Positions 24,592 through 33,813 of a stretch of DNA of 64,000 nt are shown here, piece after piece. The notes below the pieces were generated by a model that was given only the letters and a program-made list of their open reading frames with translations, made no database searches and was not told the origin of the DNA. The stretch covers positions 1-64,000 of the forward strand of contig CAZHJU010000014.1 in the NCBI GenBank assembly GCA_964533495.1, in the 5' to 3' direction. Position 1 is the stretch's first letter. Every line of letters starts with the position of its first letter. The DNA is from Ga0077527 sp964533495 (GTDB taxonomy: Bacteria > Pseudomonadota > Gammaproteobacteria > Burkholderiales > SG8-41). The position numbers and the translations under genes were made by a program.

Positions 24592-26146
24592 GGAACTGTT
24601 CGCGCGCTACGGGCCGGGATACCGCTGGCTCGCGACGGCCACGGTGATGCTGGGCACGATTTCGGCCGTACTCACCACCACCAGCGTCAACGTCGCCATC
24701 CCCGACATCATGGGCGCATTCGGCATCGGCCAGGACCGCGCGCAATGGCTGTCCACCGGCACCCTGGCGGCCATGACGGTCGGCATGCTGCTCAACGCCT
24801 GGCTGATGGACAATTTCGGCCAGCGCAACGTGTTCATCGGCTCGCTCGCCGTGTTCATCGCCGCGCTGCTGCTCGCCGGACTCGCCCCCAACGAAAACGT
24901 GCTGATCTTCTCGCGCATCGTGCAGGGCGCCGTCGCCGGCGTACTGCAGCCGCTGGCGATGTACACCCTGTTCAGGGTGTTTCCCCCGAACCGGCGGGGG
25001 GCCGCGATGGGGCTCTTCGGCATGAGCGTCATCCTCGGCCCCGCCATCGGCCCGACGCTCGGCGGCGTGCTGATCGACCTGTTCAACTGGCGATTCATCT
25101 TTTTCGCGCCGATGGCCGTCAGCATGCTCGCCATCATCATCGGCAGCCTGTTCCTGCCCGGGCGCGAGGGGGACGGCGCGCGGGTGCGCTTCGACTGGCC
25201 GGGCTTCGTGCTGCTGTCCGTCGCCATCGCGACCGTGCTGACCGCGCTGTCCAACGGGCAGCGCGAAGGCTGGCATTCGGATTATGTGCTGTCCCTGCTC
25301 ACGATCGCCGCCACCGCCGGTTGCGCATTCATCGCTTGGTCCCTGCGGATCGATGCACCGCTGGTCGATCTGCGCGTGTTCGCCAATCCCCGCTTCGCGG
25401 CCGCTTCGGCGGTGGGCGCCATCTACGGCGCGGGAATATTCGGCTCCACCTACCTTGTCCCGCTCTTCGTGCAGACCATACAGCATGCAACGCCGCTCGC
25501 GGCCGGGCTGCTGCTGATGCCGGCCGGGCTGGTCATGGGCGCGTTGATGCCCGTCGGAGGCTACATGAGCGACCGCATCTCGCCGACGGTGCTGGTCGTC
25601 ACCGGCCTGCTGTTTTTCGCGGTTTCGGCTTTCTGGCTCGCCCGCGTCGACACCAACATGCCCTTCTGGACCATCGCCTTCGCCGTGGTGCTCTCGCGCA
25701 TCGGCATCTCGCTGATCAAGCCCGCCCTGAACCTCACCGCCATGCGGGCATTGACGCCGGCGCAACTCAGCCAGGGCGCGGGGATGATCAACTTCGTGCG
25801 CCAGCTGGGCGGCGCATTCGGGGTCAACCTGCTGTCGGTACTGCTCGACCGCCGGACGCTTTTCCACAGCGACGCGCTGACCGCGATGCAAACCGCCGCA
25901 AACTCCACCACCATGGAACTGCTGCGCACGATGGAGGCCCTGCTCGCGCGCGCCGGCGTGCCCGAAGACCTGCAGGGGCCGGGCGCGCTGCACTTTCTGG
26001 GCAAGGTGATCCACGCCCAGGCCTACACGATGGGTTTCCGCGACAGCTTCCTCGCGGTAGCCATCGTCTACGTGCTCGCCATCATTCCCGCTTGGATCAT
26101 GGCCCGGACGGGGACACGCACGGGAACGGCATCCGCACGCGGGTAG
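24569..26146 (+). CDS. DHA2 family MFS multidrug efflux transporter (EmrB-like)
   Basis: 525 residues with about 14 membrane segments, typical of DHA2 drug/proton antiporters. Family motifs include TTTSVNVAIPDIMGAFG in helix 1, WLSTGTLAAMTVGMLLNAWLMD, and the antiporter motif C-like MSVILGPAIGPTLGGVLID. The start is TTG at 24569, inside the HlyD gene; no better start precedes the first helix. With the adaptor upstream it forms an EmrAB-type tripartite pump needing an outer-membrane factor from elsewhere. Confidence 0.9.
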   Translation: MRPAATTEELFARYGPGYRWLATATVMLGTISAVLTTTSVNVAIPDIMGAFGIGQDRAQWLSTGTLAAMTVGMLLNAWLMDNFGQRNVFIGSLAVFIAALLLAGLAPNENVLIFSRIVQGAVAGVLQPLAMYTLFRVFPPNRRGAAMGLFGMSVILGPAIGPTLGGVLIDLFNWRFIFFAPMAVSMLAIIIGSLFLPGREGDGARVRFDWPGFVLLSVAIATVLTALSNGQREGWHSDYVLSLLTIAATAGCAFIAWSLRIDAPLVDLRVFANPRFAAASAVGAIYGAGIFGSTYLVPLFVQTIQHATPLAAGLLLMPAGLVMGALMPVGGYMSDRISPTVLVVTGLLFFAVSAFWLARVDTNMPFWTIAFAVVLSRIGISLIKPALNLTAMRALTPAQLSQGAGMINFVRQLGGAFGVNLLSVLLDRRTLFHSDALTAMQTAANSTTMELLRTMEALLARAGVPEDLQGPGALHFLGKVIHAQAYTMGFRDSFLAVAIVYVLAIIPAWIMARTGTRTGTASARG

Positions 26147-26185
26147 GACACGGCCCGCGCGACGGGCTCCTTCCACCCCGGATCT

Positions 26186-27181
26186 TTATTCGGGCCGGAT
26201 GCCGCTGCCGCGGATCATCTCCTCGAAGCGCAGGTACTCCTCCCGCATGTGGCGCATGAAACCGTCGGGCGTGCTGTCCGGCGTCGACTCCGCGCCCTGG
26301 TGCAGGAAGCGCTTGCGCAGTAGCGCGTGGCGTAGCACGCCGACGATGTCGCCGTGCAGCTGCTCGACGATGCGCCGCGGCGTGCCGGCCGGCGCGACGA
26401 CGCCCGACCAGCTGTCGAACTGCGCATCCGGCAGGCCGAGTTCGCGGATCGCCGGCACCGCCGGCAGCACACCGCTGCGCTGCGGCGTCATCACCGCCAG
26501 CGGGCGCAGCCGGCCCTTCTGCACCGCGGGCAGCACAGCCGGCAGCGTCAGCACCGCATAGTGCACGCGGCCCAGCCCCATCTCGGCGAAGGTGTTGATC
26601 ACCGCGCGGTACGGCACGTGCACCGCGTCGATGCCCAGCGCCCGCGAAAACACCTCGCCGGCCAGATGCGAGGCCGACCCGATGCCGAGCGAGGCATAGT
26701 TGAGGTCGCCGGGGCTGGCGCGCGCATGCCGCACGAAATCCCGCGCGGTGCGCGCGTGCAGGTCCGGCGCGACGACCAGCACATTGGTGATCGAGGCGAC
26801 GTGCGCCACGCCGGTGACATCGGCCAGCGCGCGGTAGGGCGGCGGCTCGCGCAGCAGGGCAGTGATCAGGCGCGTGACGCTGACCATGCCCAGCGTGTAG
26901 CCGTCGGCGCCGGCGCGCGACACCAGGGTGTTGCCGATCAGCCCGCCGGCGCCGGGCCGGGTATCGATCATCACCCGCTGGCGGTACAGATCCTCCAGCC
27001 CCGTGCCGACGGAGCGCGCGAAAAAGTCGTCGGCCGAACCCGGCGAATCGGCGACGATCAGGCGGATCGGGCGCTGCGGATAATCCGGATGAATTCCGTC
27101 TACTGCCTTGGTGCCCGCCGTCGCCATGAAAACCCATGCCAGCAGGCAGGCAACGGCGGCGCGGATCATGCACGACGGCAT
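26186..27181 (-). CDS. Bug/TctC family substrate-binding protein, divergent
   Basis: 331 residues from the ATG at 27181; MIRAAVACLL at 27169 is an alternative. The signal sequence MIRAAVACLLAWVFMATAGTKA is followed by YPQRPIRLIVADSPGSADDF, RVMIDTRPGAGGLIGNT, LNYASLGIGSASHLAGE and AVHVPYRA. The usual PFPAGG motif is changed to ADSPGSADD. It follows the HD-GYP regulator by 4 bp, so it may be the last gene of the kinase-regulator operon. Confidence 0.88.
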   Translation of the reverse strand: MPSCMIRAAVACLLAWVFMATAGTKAVDGIHPDYPQRPIRLIVADSPGSADDFFARSVGTGLEDLYRQRVMIDTRPGAGGLIGNTLVSRAGADGYTLGMVSVTRLITALLREPPPYRALADVTGVAHVASITNVLVVAPDLHARTARDFVRHARASPGDLNYASLGIGSASHLAGEVFSRALGIDAVHVPYRAVINTFAEMGLGRVHYAVLTLPAVLPAVQKGRLRPLAVMTPQRSGVLPAVPAIRELGLPDAQFDSWSGVVAPAGTPRRIVEQLHGDIVGVLRHALLRKRFLHQGAESTPDSTPDGFMRHMREEYLRFEEMIRGSGIRPE

Positions 27182-27185
27182 CGAA

Positions 27186-28298
27186 TCACGCAGATTTCGC
27201 GTCCCTGTACTGTTCCGCAATGATCCTGAACTGATCGGCACAGCCCTCGAATATGCCCACCAGAACCGGATCAAAATGGGAGCCTGAACCCTTCACGATG
27301 AAATCCACCGCATCTTCGTGACTGAAAGGTTTCTTGTAAGGCCGTTCGCTTATCAGCGCGTCATAGACATCCGCGATCGCCATCAGCCTTGCCGAGAACG
27401 GGATTTGTTCGCCGGCGATCCCCTGGGGATACCCCGAGCCATCCCATTTCTCCTGATGTCCATACGCGATCTCGCGCGCAACCTCAAGAAAGGAACTCGG
27501 GGTGTCGAGAAGCGCTTCCGCAGAGAGAATGGCATCCCTGCCCAGGGTGGTGTGGGTCTTCATGATCTCGAATTCTTCCGGCGTCAGTTTGCCCTGTTTG
27601 AGCAATATGTGATCGGGAATGCCGACCTTGCCGATATCATGCAGGGGCGCCGACTTGTACAGCAACTCGATGTATTCGTCCGTCAGCGTGCCTGTCATAC
27701 GCCCGGACTCCTTCAGGCTCACAGCCAGCAAGCGGACGTAATTTTGGGTGCGCCGGATGTGGTTTCCGGTCTCGTTGTCCCTGGTTTCCGCCAGCGACGC
27801 CATTGCCATGATCGTCACATCCTGGATGACCTGCACCTCGCGTGTCCGCTTGCTCACCTCGGTCTCGAGAAAAGCATTCTGGTCTTTCAGGAAATCCTTG
27901 GCGCGCTTGAGGAACAGATGTGTCCTCACCCGCGCCATGACAATTGGCGGACTCACCGGTTTGACAATGTAATCGACACAGCCGACGTCAAACCCGGCCT
28001 GTTCGTCCTCGACCTGGGTTTTGGCCGTCAGGAATATCACCGGGATATCCGCAGTCAGCGGATCCGCCTTCAGGCGCCTGCACACCTCGTAGCCATCGAG
28101 GCCCGGCATCATGATGTCGAGCAGGATGATATCGGGCAGCGGATGCGTGGCCGCCAGTTTCAGCGCGCGCTCCCCGTTGTTCGCCACCCGGGTCCTGTAA
28201 TCGTCCTTGAGCAATCCGTTCATCAGGGCGAGGTTCTCCGGCGCATCATCCACGATCAGCACGGATGGTTTTTCGGCGAAATCCAGCGCATCGGTCAT
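27186..28298 (-). CDS. Response regulator with HD-GYP domain (c-di-GMP phosphodiesterase)
   Basis: 370 residues. The receiver domain (1-125) has the acidic pair in LIVDD, phospho-acceptor D61 in IILLDIMMPG and Lys in YIVKPV. The HD-GYP domain (about 160-360) shows HDIGKVGIPDHILLK, THTTLGRD, then AYGHQEKWDGSGYPQG and IADVYDALIS, all metal and GYP residues present. Likely output is hydrolysis of cyclic di-GMP, as in RpfG. Its start overlaps the stop of the hybrid kinase by 4 bp, pairing the two. Confidence 0.94.
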   Translation of the reverse strand: MTDALDFAEKPSVLIVDDAPENLALMNGLLKDDYRTRVANNGERALKLAATHPLPDIILLDIMMPGLDGYEVCRRLKADPLTADIPVIFLTAKTQVEDEQAGFDVGCVDYIVKPVSPPIVMARVRTHLFLKRAKDFLKDQNAFLETEVSKRTREVQVIQDVTIMAMASLAETRDNETGNHIRRTQNYVRLLAVSLKESGRMTGTLTDEYIELLYKSAPLHDIGKVGIPDHILLKQGKLTPEEFEIMKTHTTLGRDAILSAEALLDTPSSFLEVAREIAYGHQEKWDGSGYPQGIAGEQIPFSARLMAIADVYDALISERPYKKPFSHEDAVDFIVKGSGSHFDPVLVGIFEGCADQFRIIAEQYRDAKSA

Positions 28299-31200
28299 GG
28301 CCCAGCCCCCTCGATGGTTATTCCGTTCGCCGCGGCACCCGCCCGCAATGCATCCAGTGCCATATCAAAATCGAAATCGTTGACCGCACGCTCCACGGCG
28401 ACAGCACCGTCGCCCAGCGCAGCCCGCAGCAGTGCTCTGTTGTCGCCGTAATAATCGCCGGCGGCGCCGTCCGCGGCAACCAGCAGTCCGGCCAGCCGTT
28501 TCAGGACCGGCAGCGCATCGGAAACGTCGATCGTTGCGATATTCGGTGCACCCATCGTCCCGTCCGGTCCGCGCGACTCCTGTATCGCCTTGATTGCTGC
28601 CGCCAGTGCTTCGTCCAACGCCGCGATCTGTGCCTCTGTTTCATCCCCGGCGCGAACCGCCGCTTCGAGCCGGGCGGCCGCCTCCTGCGCCGCGACAGCC
28701 CCGATATTGCCGGATACTCCCTTCACGGTATGTGCGACGCGTTCCGCAGTTTCGCGGTCGCCGGCGGAGAAAGCCTTGCGGATTTCCTGCACGGCGCCTG
28801 CCTGGGCATTTGCGTATTTTTCGAGCAGCTTGCGGTAAAGGCCGGCGTTGCCTGCCACCCGCCTCAGGCCGGCAATCGTATCGATCCCCTGGATGCAAAA
28901 GCCACCGGCGCGCGCCTGTCCGGCCACCGGATGCGCCCCTTGTTGCGAGAGACGGGGCAGCCAGCGCAGCAGCGTGCGGAACATCGTTCCGGGATCGATC
29001 GGCTTGGCAATATGATCGTTCATCCCCGCTGCGAGGCAACGTTCGCGCTCTTCGGCCATTGCATGCGCGGTCATCGCGATCACCGGGAGTGCGGCAAAAC
29101 CGGTTTCGGCCCGGATGCATCTTACGGCTTCGTAACCGTCCATGTCCGGCATTTGCAGATCCATCAGCACAAGGTCGTAGGACTGCGGACCGGCTGACAG
29201 CACCTTGGACACGGCCTCGCGGCCATTGCCCGCGACGTCCACCCGTGCGCCCGAACCTTCCAGCAGTTCCACGGCAATCTGCTGGTTGATCTCGTTGTCT
29301 TCCGCAAGCAGCAGCCTCGCCCCGGAAAGATCGTGCGTGGCTGCGGCAATCCCGGTGTTTTCCCCCGAAGACTGCGGCGCGAATATCCTCACGATCGCAT
29401 CCACCATCGAAGAGGCACTCACCGGTTTTACGAGAAACCCGTCCATGCGGGCCTGCTCCGCCTCGGACCGCAGATCCTCGCGGCCGAAGGCGGTGACCAT
29501 GATGATCGGCGGCGGGTCGGGCATGGCCTTGATCGCGCGCGAAGCCTCGATGCCGTCCATGCCGGGCATCTTCCAGTCCATGAACACCAGGCTGTGACGC
29601 CCTCCGGGGCCGGGGTCGCGCACCGCCGCGATCGCCTCCTCCCCCGAAGCCACCTGGTCCACGCGGAACGGCAATGCCGCCAGCAGTTCGGCCAGAATTT
29701 CCCGGGCGCCCGCATTGTCGTCGACCACCAGCACCCGGGCATCGTTCAAGCCTTCCGGAATGACGCGGCGGCCATGCTCCTCCCTCCCGATGCCGAGCCA
29801 GATCGTGAACGAAAAAGTGCTGCCTTTCCCGGCCACGCTGTCGACCCAGATCGTCCCGCCCATCATTTCGGCAAAACGCTTTGAAATCGTCAAACCCAAA
29901 CCCGTGCCGCCGTACTTGCGCGTGGTCGATCCGTCTCCCTGGGTGAATTCCCGGAAAAGATTGACGGTTTGCTCCGGCGTCATGCCGATGCCCGTATCCC
30001 GCACCGAAAACCTCAACAGGGTCTTGCCGCCGTTCCGCCCATCGACCCGCACCTGCACAAGAACCTCACCGCGCTCGGTGAACTTGACCGCATTGCTCAC
30101 GAGATTCAGCAGTATCTGCCCGACCCGCAGCGGATCCCCCACCAGGTAACGGGGCACATCCGGTGCAACGTCGAACAGCAGCTCCAGTCCCTTGTCGAAT
30201 ACCTTGTCGCCGATCATTGCCGATACACCGGACATCACCTGCTCAAGATCGAAATCCACCGACTCCATGCTGATCTTGCCCGCTTCGATCTTCGAGAAAT
30301 CGAGAATGTCGTTGATGATCCCGAGCAATGCCGTACCGGCATTGTGGATTTTCTGGACATAGTCGCGCTGGCGCGGGTCAAGGTCGGTCTTCAGCGCAAG
30401 ATGGGACATGCCGATGACGGCATTCATCGGCGTGCGGATTTCATGGCTCATGTTTGCGAGAAACATTGACTTCGATCTGGTCGCCTCCTCGGCAATCTCC
30501 TTGGCCTCGCGTATGGCCTGCTCCGCCTCCTTCAGGCGGCTGATGTCGGACAGGGTGCCGCTCGTGCGCAGGACATTGCCCGCTGCATCCCGCAGGGAGC
30601 GCGCCTTGCAGTGCACCCACAGGTAACTCCCGTCATTGCGCCGGATGCGGTATTCGATGTCGTAAGGACTGTCACTTGCCAGATGGCCCTCGAAAGCACC
30701 AATCGCGCGGGCCGCATCTTCCGGGTGAAGACCGGCTTTCCAGGTATCGAAATCGGATTTGAGCTCTCCCTCCTCGTAACCCAGCAGTTCCAGCAGGCGC
30801 GATGCGAACCAAAAAGTCTGTCCCGCGGGATCATATTCCCAGATGACATCTCCGCCGCCCTCCACTGCAAGCTTGAACCGCTCCTCGCTGGCCTTGAGCC
30901 GCCCCTCGATGCGCTGGCGCTCCTCGATTTCGCGGCGCAGGCGGCGGTTCCAGAACACCATGGAAATGATCACCACGGCGATTCCGCTTCCGATCGGCAG
31001 GGCCCAGTAAAGAATCTTCTCCAGATCGATGCCGTCAGAGGCGAAAGACGATTCGTACAGGCCGTACTCGACCAGCGAGGTGCCGTAATACTTGCGCCAT
31101 GAACGGTCCAGTTCCGAACCAACGCGCTTGCTTTCCTGAAAAAAACGCGCCAACTCGTTCTGCAGATGCGTGCTGGAGACGGCGGTACCCCAGCCCACCC

Positions 31201-31921
31201 TTACCGGCTCATCGACCGGGAAGAAAATGTCCAGATTGAGCAGGTCGGTGCGAACCCATTCAAATGCGCTTTCGCTGCCCACGATCGTGAAATCCGCGTT
31301 CCCGTCCGCGACCGTGTTGACCGCCTCTATCGTTGGAGCGTTGCTCACGACCACCGGGTTGGATGCGTAAACCTCGCCGTTCTGATTGAGCAACCAGGTT
31401 TCGTAAGCAGTACCCTGCTGTACGACAGCCCGGCGGCCGGCCAGATCCGCGGGGCCTTTGAGAAGGCCGTGCAGGCGGCGGTTCGCGATGACGATCTTGC
31501 GCGCCGTGTAATACGGAACCAGCGCCATTTTCGTGGCGCGCCAATCGAGAATATGCAGATCATTGGGATAAAGATCACAGGTGCCGTCGACAAGATACCG
31601 GGGCTCGTAGCGCTTTTCCCTGACCGTTTTACCCTCGGCGTTATGGAACTGATGATCGAAACTCGGCAGCCTCATGATCTCGGATTTGACCCCGATGAAT
31701 TCGGCGAATATCCGGGCATTGATCTCGTAAAAGGAAGCGCTGGAACCGGCCACACAGGCGCGCAGCACACCGGAACTGCGGATCTCCTTCAGATCCCGGG
31801 CCTCGGTCATCAAACTAGCGCCGAGCATGATCGGAAGCAACACCAGTTGCAGCCACTGGCCGGTCCGGAACGGCATGGCGGCACCAGACGTCAAGACAGC
31901 CCGCCTTGCCCGCCCAGTCAT
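28295..31921 (-). CDS. Hybrid sensor histidine kinase, BvgS/EvgS-like, with periplasmic SBP domain
   Basis: 1208 residues from the ATG at 31921, which has a GGAAGAAG site. The order is: signal/anchor, periplasmic family-3 solute-binding-like domain (about 40-280), membrane segment (about 303-324), PAS (350-470), HisKA with H493 in NMSHEIRTPMNAV, HATPase with DTGIGM and GGTGLGL, receiver 1 (D782 in FMDWKMPGMDG), receiver 2 (D921 in LMDLQMPDMDG) and an HPt domain with H1064 in AHTVKG. It should sense a periplasmic solute and pass phosphate by a four-step relay to the downstream HD-GYP regulator, linking the signal to cyclic di-GMP. Confidence 0.94.
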   Translation of the reverse strand: MTGRARRAVLTSGAAMPFRTGQWLQLVLLPIMLGASLMTEARDLKEIRSSGVLRACVAGSSASFYEINARIFAEFIGVKSEIMRLPSFDHQFHNAEGKTVREKRYEPRYLVDGTCDLYPNDLHILDWRATKMALVPYYTARKIVIANRRLHGLLKGPADLAGRRAVVQQGTAYETWLLNQNGEVYASNPVVVSNAPTIEAVNTVADGNADFTIVGSESAFEWVRTDLLNLDIFFPVDEPVRVGWGTAVSSTHLQNELARFFQESKRVGSELDRSWRKYYGTSLVEYGLYESSFASDGIDLEKILYWALPIGSGIAVVIISMVFWNRRLRREIEERQRIEGRLKASEERFKLAVEGGGDVIWEYDPAGQTFWFASRLLELLGYEEGELKSDFDTWKAGLHPEDAARAIGAFEGHLASDSPYDIEYRIRRNDGSYLWVHCKARSLRDAAGNVLRTSGTLSDISRLKEAEQAIREAKEIAEEATRSKSMFLANMSHEIRTPMNAVIGMSHLALKTDLDPRQRDYVQKIHNAGTALLGIINDILDFSKIEAGKISMESVDFDLEQVMSGVSAMIGDKVFDKGLELLFDVAPDVPRYLVGDPLRVGQILLNLVSNAVKFTERGEVLVQVRVDGRNGGKTLLRFSVRDTGIGMTPEQTVNLFREFTQGDGSTTRKYGGTGLGLTISKRFAEMMGGTIWVDSVAGKGSTFSFTIWLGIGREEHGRRVIPEGLNDARVLVVDDNAGAREILAELLAALPFRVDQVASGEEAIAAVRDPGPGGRHSLVFMDWKMPGMDGIEASRAIKAMPDPPPIIMVTAFGREDLRSEAEQARMDGFLVKPVSASSMVDAIVRIFAPQSSGENTGIAAATHDLSGARLLLAEDNEINQQIAVELLEGSGARVDVAGNGREAVSKVLSAGPQSYDLVLMDLQMPDMDGYEAVRCIRAETGFAALPVIAMTAHAMAEERERCLAAGMNDHIAKPIDPGTMFRTLLRWLPRLSQQGAHPVAGQARAGGFCIQGIDTIAGLRRVAGNAGLYRKLLEKYANAQAGAVQEIRKAFSAGDRETAERVAHTVKGVSGNIGAVAAQEAAARLEAAVRAGDETEAQIAALDEALAAAIKAIQESRGPDGTMGAPNIATIDVSDALPVLKRLAGLLVAADGAAGDYYGDNRALLRAALGDGAVAVERAVNDFDFDMALDALRAGAAANGITIEGAGP

Positions 31922-31999
31922 CGCTTCTTCCTCGCCATCCCGAACCGCATTCCCGGGCTCGTGCAGCGTCCAATCATTCCAAAACATCGTCAGGGATAC

Positions 32000-32890
32000 T
32001 CAGCCACGCAGCTCGCGGTTGAAGAACTCCAGCGTGCGCTGCCACGACAGCTTCGCCGCCGCCTCGTCGTAGCGCGGCGTGGTGTCGTTGTGGAAACCGT
32101 GCAGCGTGTTCGGGTAGACATGCGCCGTGTAGCGCACCTTGTTCGCCTTCAGCGCCTCCTCGTAAGCCGGCCAGCCCTTGTTGACGTTTTCGTCGTCGCT
32201 GGCGAACTGCAGCAGCAGCGGCGCCCTGATCTTTGCCGCCTCCGCCGCCGGCACCTGGCGGCCGTAGTACGGCACCGCCGCCGCGAGATCCGGCATCCGC
32301 GTCGCCAGCAGGTTGCTGATGTAACCGCCGAAACAGAAACCGACCACGCCGATCTTTCCGGCCTCCGGCCGCTGCTTCAGGAACTGCGCGCCCTGATACA
32401 GATCCTCCTCGCGCTTCTTCGGATCCTGGGCCGCGAACAGCGCGCGCCCCTTGTCCTCGTCGCCGGGATAACCGCCGACCGGGCTCAGCGCATCCGGCCC
32501 GAAGGCGACGAAATTCGCCGCCGCCAGCCGCCGCACCACGTCCTCGACATAGGGATTGAGGCCGCGGTTCTCGTGGATCACCAGCACCGCCGGCAGCCTG
32601 CCCTTCACGTTCGCCGGCGCGGCGTAATAACCGCGGATGCGGCCGTGCCCCTGCGGCGAATCGTATTCGAGATATTGCGTGCGGATGCGTGGATCGTCCT
32701 TCGTCACCTGCTGCGCCCAGGCGAAGTTCGGCTTCAGGCTCTCCAGCATCGCCGTCGCGGTGAAGGCGCCCACCGCGTACTTCGCCGCGCGGTCGAGGAA
32801 TTCGCGGCGGTCGATGCGTCCATGCACATAACCGTCGAACAGCTTCATCACTTCCGGCGGAAAATCACTCGCTTTCCTGCGTTCCATCAT
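32000..32890 (-). CDS. Dienelactone hydrolase family protein with Tat signal
   Basis: 296 residues from the ATG pair at 32890/32887, supported by GGAGG. About residues 25-60 hold a twin-arginine signal (RIDRREFLDRAAKYAVGAF, then hydrophobic and AWAQ), so export in folded form is expected. The hydrolase domain has the dienelactone hydrolase nucleophile Cys in VVGFCFGGY, Asp in FASDDENV and His in LHGFHND. Canonical dienelactone hydrolases are cytoplasmic enzymes of chlorocatechol breakdown; exported relatives have unclear substrates. Confidence 0.9.
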   Translation of the reverse strand: MMERRKASDFPPEVMKLFDGYVHGRIDRREFLDRAAKYAVGAFTATAMLESLKPNFAWAQQVTKDDPRIRTQYLEYDSPQGHGRIRGYYAAPANVKGRLPAVLVIHENRGLNPYVEDVVRRLAAANFVAFGPDALSPVGGYPGDEDKGRALFAAQDPKKREEDLYQGAQFLKQRPEAGKIGVVGFCFGGYISNLLATRMPDLAAAVPYYGRQVPAAEAAKIRAPLLLQFASDDENVNKGWPAYEEALKANKVRYTAHVYPNTLHGFHNDTTPRYDEAAAKLSWQRTLEFFNRELRG

Positions 32891-33054
32891 CGCGCCTCCC
32901 ATGCAAAGTCGTTGGACTGCGGAGCCGGGCGGCCGGCCTGAACCGGGCCGCCCGGCCCCGCAGAATATCAGCGCTTCCGCGTCCACACCATGACCCCGTG
33001 ACGGTTTGCCGGCCGTGCTGACATACAATCGGCCCGGAGGAGGAAAACATCATC

Positions 33055-33732
33055 ATGGACCGCGGCATCTGGGCGATCTGGTACGACATCGCACCCGAAA
33101 ACAGGGATGCCTACCTGGACTGGTTCCATCGCGTCCACATCCCGGAGAAGCTGTCGCGCCCCGGTTACCGCTGGGCCGCGCACTATGCGCTGAGCCACGG
33201 CGGCCGCGGCACCGGCTACGTCGCGCTGTTCGGCGGCGAAACCACGCAGACCTTCCTCAACCCGAGTCCGGGACAGCTCGCGAAAAAGCAGGGAGCGGAA
33301 ACGAAACGCTTCATCGGCATGCGCGTGAATCCGGCTGCGGCCATCCTCGCCGAGGAAGCGCGCGTCGAAGGTCCCGAAGCCCGCAGCCGCGATGCGCGGG
33401 GCACGACCGCTCCGGTGATCCAGATCGGCCACTACGACGCGCCGTCACCGGCGGTCGAGGACGACCTCGGCGGCTGGTACGCGCAGGAACGGTTTCCGCT
33501 GCTGAAAACGCTGCCCGGCTGCGTCTGCGCGCGCAAACTGCTCGCCACGGTCGGCGCGCACAAACACGCGATCCTCCACGAGTTCACGTCGCTCGAAGAA
33601 CGCGAACACCATTTCGGCCCGCATGAAGCGCAGCGCGACGACCCGCAGACCTGGATGGGCCGCGTCGTGCCGCAGCTGCGGCACGCGCCTTATTCGCCGG
33701 CCATCGGATTGCGCCTGTGGCCTGCCGCCTGA
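33055..33732 (+). CDS. Hypothetical protein, two tandem dimeric alpha-beta barrel-like halves
   Basis: 225 residues, no signal peptide. The first half (GIWAIWYDIAPENRDAYLDW, FHRVHIPEKLSRPG) and the second (VIQIGHYDAPSPAVEDDLGG, WYAQERFPLLKTLPG) look alike, with strand, acidic helix, W-[FY]-x(5)-P and PG elements in the same order. This suggests an internal duplication of a ferredoxin-like unit such as in EthD or Dabb proteins. I do not recognise a named family. GGAGGAGG precedes the ATG. An AT-rich palindrome lies just downstream. Confidence 0.8.
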   Translation: MDRGIWAIWYDIAPENRDAYLDWFHRVHIPEKLSRPGYRWAAHYALSHGGRGTGYVALFGGETTQTFLNPSPGQLAKKQGAETKRFIGMRVNPAAAILAEEARVEGPEARSRDARGTTAPVIQIGHYDAPSPAVEDDLGGWYAQERFPLLKTLPGCVCARKLLATVGAHKHAILHEFTSLEEREHHFGPHEAQRDDPQTWMGRVVPQLRHAPYSPAIGLRLWPAA

Positions 33733-33749
33733 CTGCCGGCAAAACCAGA

Positions 33750-33791
33750 TAATCTATAAATATTTGTTTTTATTGATATTTTTATAGATTA
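33750..33791. repeat. AT-rich palindromic element, copy 4
   Basis: Perfect 11-bp arms TAATCTATAAA (33750-33760) and TTTATAGATTA (33781-33791) around the core TATTTGTTTTTATTGATATT. It lies between the stop of the hypothetical gene and the convergent CoA-transferase gene. The arms differ from those of other copies but remain self-complementary. Confidence 0.65.
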
Positions 33792-33813
33792 CAGGCGTCT
33801 GACTACATTACAA

